Assembly: GCA_001898075.1 (NCBI GenBank)
Contig: MKSD01000001.1
Span: 434,001 to 498,000, forward strand
Reading direction: 5' to 3'
Length of the DNA stretch: 64,000 nucleotides
DNA from: Alphaproteobacteria bacterium 40-19
GTDB lineage: Bacteria > Pseudomonadota > Alphaproteobacteria > Holosporales > Holosporaceae
Part shown: positions 36,079 to 44,245 of the stretch, one piece after another
Position numbering within the stretch: the stretch's first letter is position 1
Layout: every line of letters starts with the position of its first letter
Notes under the pieces: generated by a model
Databases searched by the model: none
Told to the model about the DNA's origin: nothing
What the model saw: the letters and a program-made list of their open reading frames with translations, nothing else
Translations under genes and position numbers: made by a program

Positions 36079-37320
36079 ATGAGTATTTTTTCTCAGCACA
36101 TAGATGAAAAAAACATCCCCCAACCTTCTGGGCAAAAACAAACTGTTTCTGGCCAGGGAATGAAAGTCGTTCTAGAAAAAAGTGCTCTTTTAGGGATAAC
36201 AGCACGGCAACAAGGCCTTGTAAATCGACGAAGCCCCGTTCCCATTTTGTCTCATTTACTCCTTTCCGCCCAAGAACAAACCTTGAAAGTCAGCGGAACA
36301 AATTTAGAAATGAGCCTAACCGAAGAAATTGATTTATCTATTGAAAGACCAGGAAAAGTCGCCGTATCTGCCAATTTATTATACGATATTGTTCGAAAAC
36401 TGTGGGATGGCTCGTTGATTACCTTAGAGGTAGAAGAGCCATTTTTAAGAGTTCAAAGCGGAAGCAGTGAATTTCGTCTTTCTACGCTTTCAGCCCAAGA
36501 GTTTCCTGAAATCGTACCTCAAGCCTTGCCGTATCACTTAAAGATGTTGCCCGCAGAGCTATCCCAACTTATCGAAGCAACCAAGTTTTGCATTGCTGGG
36601 GAAGATATGCACTACACTCTTTCAGGGATTTGTTTTCGTTTTTACGAAGAAAAATTTGCTTCTCAAAAAGCAGTGGTAAAATGTCATGTAGTGGCTACAG
36701 ATGCTCATCGTTTGGCGCTAGGTCATTTAGATGCATCTCTTCTGCCTTTGGACGTAACCAAAACCGCCGGAAGTATTGTCGTAGGCCGTAAAGCCATTCA
36801 GGAAATCAGCAAAATTCTGGAAAGTTTACCTGCAGATGAATCCATTGATTTTGGATTTTCTGGACAGCAAATTTCTTTGGAAGGTCGGGCATCTTGGGGC
36901 AATGGTCGTTTTCAGTTTTTCTCTCGGTTACTGGAAGGACGTTTTCCAGATTACATGCAAGCGATTCCTTCAGTCACCCAGTATCGCGTTGCTTTGGACC
37001 CTAAAAAACTGGCTCAGAGTATCGAAAGAGTGGGAATCGTCAACGATGAACGCAGAAGATTGGTTAAATTTCAATTTCAATCAAACTCTTTAACGCTCTC
37101 AGCCCAGAGCGCTCAAGGATTTGCCACCGAAGCTTTAGATGTTCATTATCAATATCCTGAATTAGATTTAAATTTCAATTCTAAGTACATCATGGATATC
37201 TGCCATCATATTCGAGGCTCAGAAATGGTTATGCAAGTCAAAGATGCCGTTTCTCCGGTACTCTTCCAAGACACCCAAGATTTGAATACTTTTTATGTCT
37301 TGATGCCCGTTGTATCTTGA
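36079..37320 (+). CDS. dnaN: DNA polymerase III beta subunit (sliding clamp)
   Basis: 413 residues. The canonical clamp begins at MKVVLEKSALLG, residue 28 (ATG 36160), so the first 27 residues may be an extension or the true start may be 36160. NRRSPVPILSHLLLSA, ATDAHRLALGHLD, EGRFPDYMQAIP and the C-terminal YVLMPVVS (usual end VLMPMR) are family motifs. It follows dnaA by 28 bases. Confidence 0.95.
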   Translation: MSIFSQHIDEKNIPQPSGQKQTVSGQGMKVVLEKSALLGITARQQGLVNRRSPVPILSHLLLSAQEQTLKVSGTNLEMSLTEEIDLSIERPGKVAVSANLLYDIVRKLWDGSLITLEVEEPFLRVQSGSSEFRLSTLSAQEFPEIVPQALPYHLKMLPAELSQLIEATKFCIAGEDMHYTLSGICFRFYEEKFASQKAVVKCHVVATDAHRLALGHLDASLLPLDVTKTAGSIVVGRKAIQEISKILESLPADESIDFGFSGQQISLEGRASWGNGRFQFFSRLLEGRFPDYMQAIPSVTQYRVALDPKKLAQSIERVGIVNDERRRLVKFQFQSNSLTLSAQSAQGFATEALDVHYQYPELDLNFNSKYIMDICHHIRGSEMVMQVKDAVSPVLFQDTQDLNTFYVLMPVVS

Positions 37321-37462
37321 CCTGAAAGCTGAGGTGAGTCGTGGCAATACTGTTAGTCAAAACAATGGTTTTTTGCTGACGTTTATACTTATATTTTTTA
37401 CAAGAATTTTTTCTGGAATTGGTAACAAAAAAAATACTCAACATGAAAAGGTCCCATAAATA

Positions 37463-38215
37463 ATGATGCTTCATCATAAAGCAGTTAAAGATGTAGCGGT
37501 GCAGCTGATCAATGTTTCAAAATCTTTTCCACAGGTCTACGCACCCGTTCTGGATCGGATCACTTTTTCAGTCAGACACGGAGAATTTTGCGTCATCATT
37601 GGACCCAATGGTTCAGGAAAATCCACACTTTTAAAAATCATCAGTCAGCAGTTACAGCCATCCCAAGGACGGGTCTTTTTACCTCAGTCTGCCTGTCAGG
37701 TGGTGCAAGACGTAGAAAAGGGTTTGATCCCTAGCATGACGCTTTTGGAAAACGTGGTTTTAAGTCGGTTAAAAGCTTTAAAGCCGTGTTTAAAATTTTA
37801 TGATCGTTATCGCTCAGAAGTTGTGCAAGATGTTCAAAAACTCAATATGAAATTGGAAAAATTTATAGATCAACCTCTGATAGGGCTATCAGGAGGGCAA
37901 AAACAGATGATTTCCACTTTTATGGCCCTCAATTCAGGAAAAGAGTTGGTTTTATTAGATGAGCATACTTCAGCTCTGGATCCTGTCATGCAAAAAATGG
38001 TGATGGATTACACCGTTAAATGTATTTTAGAAAATAATATGACCGCCATCATGATCACTCATAAATTGGAAGATGCTCTTTTGTACGGGAATCGTCTTGT
38101 CATGCTGCAGGAAGGGCGTATTGTTTTAGATGTCAAAGGGGACCAGAAACAGGCCTTAACCCTTGATCAATTAATTACATTGTTTCACAGCTATCAGGCC
38201 GATGAGGAAACCTAG
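37463..38215 (+). CDS. ABC transporter ATP-binding protein (TrpZ-like)
   Basis: 250 residues with Walker A GPNGSGKST, signature LSGGQKQ and Walker B LVLLDEHTSALDP. The His in place of Pro in the D-loop region (DEHTSAL) is characteristic of ATPases of the ABC 'TrpXYZ'-type system, which are partnered with a permease like the next gene and with an ABC_sub_bind lipoprotein. It is likely the motor of an uptake system for an aromatic amino acid or similar solute. The permease gene starts 3 bases downstream. Confidence 0.87.
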   Translation: MMLHHKAVKDVAVQLINVSKSFPQVYAPVLDRITFSVRHGEFCVIIGPNGSGKSTLLKIISQQLQPSQGRVFLPQSACQVVQDVEKGLIPSMTLLENVVLSRLKALKPCLKFYDRYRSEVVQDVQKLNMKLEKFIDQPLIGLSGGQKQMISTFMALNSGKELVLLDEHTSALDPVMQKMVMDYTVKCILENNMTAIMITHKLEDALLYGNRLVMLQEGRIVLDVKGDQKQALTLDQLITLFHSYQADEET

Positions 38216-38217
38216 AA

Positions 38218-39057
38218 ATGACCCTTGACTTCTTTTTATCTGGCGTTTTACAAGGACTGGTTTTGGCTTTTGTTGCTTACGGAATGATGATTCCTTTTCG
38301 TTTGTTACGCTTTTCTGATTTAACAGCAGAAGGCGCCTACCCTTTATCAGGAGCTGTATGCGCTACTTTAATATCTTGGAAATGGCCTTGGGCAGGAGCC
38401 ATCTCTTTGAGTATTCTGGCTTCAGGAATACTCAGCGTTTCAACGGCTTTTTTGTACCTAAAATTTCGCATTGAAACACTTCTGGCAGGAATTATTCTTT
38501 CCATCATGTCCTATAGCGTGAGTTTGCGAATCATGGGCAAACCTAATATTCCTTTATTTGCCCAAACGTCTCTTTTTTACGAAGACCTTTTAGTTAACAT
38601 CGCGTTACTGTTAGGTTTATTATTGCTGTGCATAGTACCCTTTTATTTTTTCTTAAAAACAGACTTCGGGTTAAGCTTTCGGGCCGTAGGGCTGAACGCT
38701 GTATTTGCGGCCAGGCAATCTTTACCCGTAGCCCGGTATATATACCTGGGTTTTTTTCTTTCTGGTTGTTTTTTGGGTCTGGCAGGATCTTTAATGGTAC
38801 AGCTTCAACACTATATGGATATTAGTATGGGTACGGGCATTGTCATTCACGGCTTAGCAAGCCTGATGATCGGGGAAAGTTTGGTCAGCCAGAAAACGCT
38901 TAAGGGACAATTTTTAGCGCCGCTTTTGGGTAGTTTTGTTTACCAACAAATCCAAGGAATGGCCTTGATGGCAGGGCTGGCAGCTTCTGATTTAAAATTT
39001 TTCACAGGAGCATTAGTCCTTTGTGTTATCTCTTGGCAGTATAAAAAAATTAAATAA
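38218..39057 (+). CDS. ABC transporter permease (TrpY-like, BPD_transp_2)
   Basis: 279 residues, about 8 hydrophobic segments. LLRFSDLTAEGAYPLSGAV, RIETLLAGIILSIMSYSVSLRIMGKPN, FGLSFRAVGLNAVFAARQS and MVQLQHYMDISMGTGIVIHGLASLMIGE match the permeases of the TrpXYZ-type family, related to branched-chain amino-acid permeases. It forms a transcription unit with the ATPase. The substrate-binding protein expected upstream is not here: the gene before is dnaN. Confidence 0.85.
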   Translation: MTLDFFLSGVLQGLVLAFVAYGMMIPFRLLRFSDLTAEGAYPLSGAVCATLISWKWPWAGAISLSILASGILSVSTAFLYLKFRIETLLAGIILSIMSYSVSLRIMGKPNIPLFAQTSLFYEDLLVNIALLLGLLLLCIVPFYFFLKTDFGLSFRAVGLNAVFAARQSLPVARYIYLGFFLSGCFLGLAGSLMVQLQHYMDISMGTGIVIHGLASLMIGESLVSQKTLKGQFLAPLLGSFVYQQIQGMALMAGLAASDLKFFTGALVLCVISWQYKKIK

Positions 39058-39229
39058 TAATCTCTAAGATTTCTAAATGATTGTTTTTAAAGGCATCTCA
39101 ACATTTTATATAGCAAGTTGATGTTTGTACAAAAAAGTAAAATTTTTAACTTCTCCCCTCTGTTCGCTATATAAGACTAATAGACATCTTGGGATGCTTC
39201 TTCTGCCATCATAAGCTTTAAAGTAGATC

Positions 39230-39258
39230 TTGATTATCCCTTTTTTATTTTTTATACT
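39230..39258 (+). promoter_or_regulatory. Promoter of the tmRNA gene
   Basis: TTGATT (39230-39235), 17 bases, TATACT (39253-39258). Transcription would begin near 39265. Confidence 0.72.
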
Positions 39259-39264
39259 GAAAAA

Positions 39265-39601
39265 GCTCTTTGAGCTATGACGATAAATACTATGCATAAT
39301 AAGTGTTTCGGACCCGGGGGCAGAGCCCGGCACCTCCACCTGAAGATGGAATAACTTTTTTCAGGTGGGGGTGATTTAGGATTGACGTGCATTGAACTGT
39401 ATAGCTTTCGTTCGAGATGGTACCGGCGTTATTGGGCCAAAAACATAGATGCGAACATTAAAAACGCATATGCTTTCTTGAAGAATTCTGTCCGCCCTGC
39501 GAACAGATTCACACCTCTTGCTATGGCAGCTTAACGCGCCCTAGTATTTAGGTTCTAGAAAACAGCGGTTTGGGGGGCACCGGGCAACAGAAAGCCCCCC
39601 A
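39265..39601 (+). ncRNA. ssrA: Circularly permuted two-piece tmRNA
   Basis: Transfer-messenger RNA that rescues stalled ribosomes. The acceptor piece comes first. A T-arm (CCGGG, loop GGCAGAG, CCCGG) is followed by CACCTCC-ACC (39331-39340), then a 26-base spacer. The coding piece begins GGGGGTG (39367-39373). The two strands form a 7-bp acceptor stem whose third pair is G-U, the alanine identity element. The last A of CCA is not encoded. The tag frame runs from GCG 39451 to TAA 39532-39534: 27 codons, beginning A-N-I-K-N-A-Y and ending P-L-A-M-A-A. CATAGAT-GCG matches the usual resume context. The 3' domain has GGGGGG..CCCCCC around GGGCAACAGAA. The ends are approximate. Confidence 0.95.
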
Positions 39602-39624
39602 GGTAGTCTAGAAGAAGAGGAAAA

Positions 39625-40035
39625 ATGAAATATAATCAATGGGTAGAAGAAGGAAAAATTGGGGTAGTACGTAATGCCCTGAAATCTATTATTGGCGAAG
39701 AGTCGTCTGATTCTTTGTGTCTTTACATCACCTTTCGTACCCAAGATCGTGATGTGCAAATTTTACCATTTCTTAAGGCTCAATATCCTCAAGAAATGAC
39801 TATTTCTCTTAGTTCAGACGAATTCTGGAATTTAACTGTTACAGAAGATCACTTTTCTGTAGAATTGAGTTTTGATACACAACGCCAGAGAATCAAAGTT
39901 CCTTTTCGATCTCTTGTGAACTTTATTGACCCTATCGCTGAATTTGCCTTACAATTTGAAAAGTTAGAAGAGGAGTTACCCCAAAATGAAAATGTTATTT
40001 TCATCAACAAATTTCGCTCTCCCAGCGAAGGATAA
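39625..40035 (+). CDS. sspB: SspB-type ClpXP adaptor (alpha form)
   Basis: 136 residues. YITFRTQDRDVQILPFLKAQYPQEMTISL, EFWNLTVTEDHFSVELSFD, RIKVPFRSLVNFIDP and FALQF follow the alphaproteobacterial SspB pattern throughout. SspB binds the tmRNA-encoded degradation tag and hands the tagged protein to ClpXP; a C-terminal tail binds ClpX, and the tail here ends NKFRSPSEG. AGAGGAAAA precedes the ATG. The gene starts 24 bases after the end of the tmRNA, so both may share a transcript. Confidence 0.9.
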   Translation: MKYNQWVEEGKIGVVRNALKSIIGEESSDSLCLYITFRTQDRDVQILPFLKAQYPQEMTISLSSDEFWNLTVTEDHFSVELSFDTQRQRIKVPFRSLVNFIDPIAEFALQFEKLEEELPQNENVIFINKFRSPSEG

Positions 40036-40126
40036 ACTTTTCTTTAAGGCAGAGGCTGCATTCTGTTGAAACAGCCTATATCTTGCCTTGAGATAAAAAG
40101 GGAAAAAGGCGAGCTTTAAATTAAGT

Positions 40127-40885
40127 ATGCAGAATGTAATTGGTCTTTTTGATAGTGGCAGTGGTGGATTATCTGTTCTGAAAGCTTTACGCACTGCACT
40201 TCCTGAAATAGATTTTGTGTACTTTGCAGATTTGTTACGGTGTCCCTATGGCCAACGCAGCCAAGAGGAAATTCGCTCTATCTCCTTTGAAAATCTATCT
40301 TTTTTGAAATCAATGTGCTCTACAGTTGTTATAGCATGCCATACCAGTTCTTCTGTATTAGGCCCTTCTTTTCTTTGGCAAGATCTTTGTGTCATCACCA
40401 TGCTAGAAGCCACCCTAGCACTGTTAAAAGAACATGCCCACACACCTCTGGCTTTTATGGCAACGCCTACCACTATCACTCAGTTGTTTCATTCTGAAAA
40501 TTGGAACTTAAAGCAACACCACCCAAATCTTCAACCCCTAAGTTGCCCTAATTTAGCTAAAGAAATTGAAGATAGTATTCATTTAGAAAATACTGCTCCT
40601 TGTTATGCCCAAGCCCTTTTGTCAAAGGGGGTGCAAGGAGTGGTTTATGGCTGTACTCACTATCCTTTTTCAGAACCTTTTTTAAGCAAAAATCTTCCTT
40701 CCTCGTTTCGTTACCTTGATCCCGCAGATTATATTGCCCAACAGGTTAAAACTTTACAACCGCCTATTCCCTGGGGTACTGGAAAAGTCACGTTCTACCT
40801 GAACCAAGCATCTGAAACATTTGTTCAAAATGTACGCCAGTTTTTAAAGATTCAGGAACCTCAAATTATCTACAAAAACAACTAA
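40127..40885 (+). CDS. murI: Glutamate racemase
   Basis: 252 residues; makes D-glutamate for peptidoglycan. IGLFDSGSGGLSVL at the N-terminus, YFADLLRCPYG, and the first catalytic cysteine at residue 71 in ACHTSS (the family usually has ACNTAS, so Asn is His here). The second catalytic cysteine is in VYGCTHYPF. The length is normal. The Asn-to-His change beside the active site is unusual, but the rest of the motif set is intact. Confidence 0.93.
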   Translation: MQNVIGLFDSGSGGLSVLKALRTALPEIDFVYFADLLRCPYGQRSQEEIRSISFENLSFLKSMCSTVVIACHTSSSVLGPSFLWQDLCVITMLEATLALLKEHAHTPLAFMATPTTITQLFHSENWNLKQHHPNLQPLSCPNLAKEIEDSIHLENTAPCYAQALLSKGVQGVVYGCTHYPFSEPFLSKNLPSSFRYLDPADYIAQQVKTLQPPIPWGTGKVTFYLNQASETFVQNVRQFLKIQEPQIIYKNN

Positions 40886-40910
40886 CATGAAAACCTTTCA
40901 AAGAGAAACA

Positions 40911-41714
40911 TTAAAGTTTCTGTAATTTTTTTTGATAACTTGATTCAAACTCTCCCCTCGACGGAATCTCTTCTTCCTCATCACTATCTTCTTTTAAATT
41001 CGATCTTAAAGCACCGTGTACTACAATCACGTATTCGCCCATCGGTTTGGTGACCTGTTGACGGAGCTCGGACAACAAACCTCTTTGGCTTTGTTCAAAC
41101 TTTTTGGTCAGCTCTCGTAACACGCAAGCTGGCCGATCTCCCAAAGCTTCTTGTAAAATTTCTAAAATTTTCTGGACACGATAAGGGCTTTCGAAAAAAA
41201 TCAGCGATCCCTTTAGAGCCTTTAAAGTGTCCAACAATTTTATAGCTGACCCTTTACGACGGGGCAAAAAGCCTTGAAAAAAGAAAGGTCCAGGGCCAAA
41301 ACCAGCTAAAACCAGTCCCATCACTCCAGCACAAGGGCCGGGCAAAAAATGCACAGGGACATCGTTTTGATGACAAAGGCTGATCAAAAAAGGGCCGGCA
41401 TCGCAAATGCCCGGAGTCCCCCGATCGCTGACCAATGCCAGACGCATTCCACTTTTTAATTTATCAAGAATAACATTGGAAATACGTTGTTCATTATGTT
41501 CATGGTAAGAAAAACAAGGCTTTTCAATATGATAATACTTTAAAAGCTTTAAGGTTTCCCGAGTATCTTCACATAAAATAGCATCTACACAAGCTAACGT
41601 CTGCAGTGCCCTTAAAGAAAGATCCTCTCGGTGTCCAATAGGTGTACAAACCACAAACAATCCACTGAGTTCCTTCATCTGAGACTGCCAAACGAGCTCG
41701 GGAATTTGCATCAT
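40911..41714 (-). CDS. rsmI: 16S rRNA 2'-O-ribose C1402 methyltransferase RsmI
   Basis: 267 residues of the tetrapyrrole-methylase fold. LFVVCTPIGHREDLSLRAL, ILCEDTRETLKLL, the SAM loop SDRGTPGICDAG (usually SDAGTP), LPGPCAGVMGLVLAGF and FESPYRV are the family motifs. It methylates the ribose of C1402 in the decoding centre. It closes the reverse-strand cluster with glyS and lspA. Confidence 0.93.
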   Translation of the reverse strand: MMQIPELVWQSQMKELSGLFVVCTPIGHREDLSLRALQTLACVDAILCEDTRETLKLLKYYHIEKPCFSYHEHNEQRISNVILDKLKSGMRLALVSDRGTPGICDAGPFLISLCHQNDVPVHFLPGPCAGVMGLVLAGFGPGPFFFQGFLPRRKGSAIKLLDTLKALKGSLIFFESPYRVQKILEILQEALGDRPACVLRELTKKFEQSQRGLLSELRQQVTKPMGEYVIVVHGALRSNLKEDSDEEEEIPSRGEFESSYQKKLQKL

Positions 41715-41720
41715 ACTCCT

Positions 41721-42152
41721 TTAATTTTTTGTTTCTTTGGACTGCAATTCGTCAAGTCTATCACGTAACTTAAGTTTTTCAAAAACAAAATAACCAATAC
41801 GAAAACTCAATAGCGTAACATCAGCCCACTTCTGTACTTCCTTCAACGATTGCTGCAGCGCTTCTTTTTTCTCTGGACGACTTGCCATTCCCAACTGATT
41901 TTCAAGCACTCGGGCCGCCATGCAAAAACGATACGCAAGATTCCAAATCTGATTCATATCATTGTTGGTCAGGGGGAAACGCTTAAAAAGAATATCAGGG
42001 CACTGAATAGGAGGCATTAATTCTGCCGGCATCCGCGTTAAAGAAGTTGCTGTTTCTTGTGTTGCGTATATATTTTTTTCTTGTAATCCATACAAAAAAA
42101 TGCTTGCTAAAACAAAAAATCTAACCCAGCACACAGCCCTATTCCTTATCAA
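41721..42152 (-). CDS. Secreted or membrane-anchored protein, unknown
   Basis: 143 residues; the N-terminus (AVCWVRFFVLASIFLYGL) is a signal sequence or anchor. The rest is helical: ADVTLLSFRIGYFVFEKL, EALQQSLKEVQKWA. The start overlaps the glyS stop by 14 bases and rsmI begins 6 bases after it, so it is translated with them. No family is recognised. Confidence 0.68.
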   Translation of the reverse strand: MIRNRAVCWVRFFVLASIFLYGLQEKNIYATQETATSLTRMPAELMPPIQCPDILFKRFPLTNNDMNQIWNLAYRFCMAARVLENQLGMASRPEKKEALQQSLKEVQKWADVTLLSFRIGYFVFEKLKLRDRLDELQSKETKN

Positions 42153-44217
42153 ACATCAAATAAGTTATATCCCCTAAAGGCTTAATATGCTTTAAAAAAC
42201 TTTCTAATAAGCCTAGACGTTCCTCTTGTAAAGGACTGCCATCAATACGCACATCATCTAAAAAACTATGGACCAAAAAGGAAAGATGTTCTAACATACG
42301 CATATCTTGTTCACCAAAAGACTCGGAAAGCTGCCAGCTTTCATCCGCCAACGCCATGCACACAGATTGTTCTGTTGTATACTCCAAAACTTCTGGTTTT
42401 GGTAAAGGTCGGCCTTTGGCTCCATAAGTGTTCAACAAATTATAAGCCCGACGACAAGCCAACAAGAACACTTTTCCTGGGCTGGTTCCCAAAAAATCTT
42501 TTAAAAATAACGCTCGTTGACGAATCAAACACAACGAATCTTGTAACTTTTTCGTTACTGAAGCTTTTGCACAATTTAAAGGAATACCCTCTTCTTCCAA
42601 AACAAACAACAAACGTTGCGCGCAAAACTCTAGGAGTTGATCCATAAAATTTTCTTGGGGATATTCTAAAAACTTCTGCGCTCGATAATTTTCAAAACTT
42701 TCTTTAAACAGATTAGGCAATAACAAGGGTAAGTTGTGATGTAAAATCAGGCGTACCAAGCCAGAAGCAGAGCGTCGCAAAGCCATAGGATCCTTAGACC
42801 CCGTGGGACTTTTCCCCAGTGCAAAAAAACCAACTAAAGTATCTATACGGTCTAAAATACCCAGCAAGCCCCCCAAAAGACTCTGAGTACCCAATAAACT
42901 GTCTTTGCCGCAAGGCCAGTATTGTTCTTGAATAGCGCAGGCCACACTTTGATCAATCCCTTGCTTTAAGGCACAGTGCTTACCCATCACTCCTTGAAGG
43001 TCGGGAAACTCTGCTACTGCCTGAGTCGCTAGATCTGCCTTAGACAAACACGCAGCAGAAACTAAGGCTTCTTGTCGCCTTTCCAGGGACGGCGCCAACA
43101 ATTGCAACCTTACTACTTTATCATGCATAGACCCCAATCCCTGAAAAAAACCTCTCTTTTTCAGATTCTCATTGTATTGTCCAAGAGGGGTCTGATTATC
43201 TTGATTCCAAAAAAATAATGCATCCCACAGGCGGGCTTGCACTACTCTTTCATGCCCCCTGATGACTTCATCACTGGGCTTCATACCATCCAGAACCACC
43301 ACAAAAGCACAGCTTAATCGTCCCGTAGAACGATCTTTAAGGGGAAAACAGCGTTGATGTTTTTTTAAAGTGTTTAATAAAAATTCTTCCGGGATCTCTA
43401 AAAAATGTTCAGAAAAGCGCCCCAAAGCAACAACAGGCCCTTGAACCAAGCCGCTGACTTCACCCAAAAGCCCCTCTGGATTTAAATCATTTTCAAAGCA
43501 GTCATACCCATTTTCCTTACTGATTTTCTGCAAATCTTGAAGCAATTTTTCCATTCGTTCTTCAGGACAGGCCCAGACATCATGATCTTTCAAGACTTCT
43601 TTATATTGTTCTGCACTTGGTAACATGACTTCTGGTTCATGTAAAAGCCCTACGGATGAAAATGGATTGCCCCAAGTACAAGAACTTGTCTCAAAGTCAA
43701 ATTCCGGCATCTTAAAAATTAAGAATTTTGCTCCGTAAAGACACAAAACATGACGGATAGGACGAATCCAAGAAATGTTAGCCTGAGGCCAAGCCATTTC
43801 TTTAGGCCAAGAAATTGTCTTAAACACTAAACTGCACAATCCCTTTAAACGTTCTTCAGTAGGCAAGGTGCTGCGAGATCGACGAAAGTACCAGAAAACG
43901 CCTTGCCCCACTTCTTTTTGTAAGCACTCTTGGAGTTGAACGTTCCACTTTGCACAAAATTTTTCTAAAACTTCCTGCGAACTCCCCACCCTGGGACCTT
44001 TCACCTCTTCGTAAGCATCCTGCATATCTGAAACACCGTGCAACACTAAGGATAATCGCCGCGGTGACACAAAGACCTCACAGTCCACGTAATCTAAAGC
44101 AAATTCTTTGCACAGTCCAGAAACTTTGGCTTGCAAACTTTCCCGCGCATAAACCTGCATTTTAGCTGGAATTTCTTCGCCATAAAGCTCTAACAGAAAG
44201 GAAGGAAGCGCCATCAA
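42139..44217 (-). CDS. glyS: Glycyl-tRNA synthetase beta subunit
   Basis: 692 residues. SFLLELYGEEIPAKM is the N-terminal signature (LLEIGTEELPA in most), VSPRRLSLVLHGV, GPRVGS and PEEFLLNTLKKHQRCFPL follow. The C-terminal region has SPTGSKDPMALRRSASGLVRL, as in all GlyS proteins. It works with the alpha subunit GlyQ, which normally is just upstream; here the upstream gene is the isomerase-like gene, so glyQ must be elsewhere. Confidence 0.95.
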   Translation of the reverse strand: MMALPSFLLELYGEEIPAKMQVYARESLQAKVSGLCKEFALDYVDCEVFVSPRRLSLVLHGVSDMQDAYEEVKGPRVGSSQEVLEKFCAKWNVQLQECLQKEVGQGVFWYFRRSRSTLPTEERLKGLCSLVFKTISWPKEMAWPQANISWIRPIRHVLCLYGAKFLIFKMPEFDFETSSCTWGNPFSSVGLLHEPEVMLPSAEQYKEVLKDHDVWACPEERMEKLLQDLQKISKENGYDCFENDLNPEGLLGEVSGLVQGPVVALGRFSEHFLEIPEEFLLNTLKKHQRCFPLKDRSTGRLSCAFVVVLDGMKPSDEVIRGHERVVQARLWDALFFWNQDNQTPLGQYNENLKKRGFFQGLGSMHDKVVRLQLLAPSLERRQEALVSAACLSKADLATQAVAEFPDLQGVMGKHCALKQGIDQSVACAIQEQYWPCGKDSLLGTQSLLGGLLGILDRIDTLVGFFALGKSPTGSKDPMALRRSASGLVRLILHHNLPLLLPNLFKESFENYRAQKFLEYPQENFMDQLLEFCAQRLLFVLEEEGIPLNCAKASVTKKLQDSLCLIRQRALFLKDFLGTSPGKVFLLACRRAYNLLNTYGAKGRPLPKPEVLEYTTEQSVCMALADESWQLSESFGEQDMRMLEHLSFLVHSFLDDVRIDGSPLQEERLGLLESFLKHIKPLGDITYLMFDKE

Positions 44218-44245
44218 AAAACTTTTTTTTTAGTCTATCGCAAGT

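Noticed and set aside
39106-39339. 77-codon reverse frame over the tmRNA
   Set aside because: It is antisense to the tmRNA acceptor region, which is often miscalled as a small gene in alphaproteobacteria.
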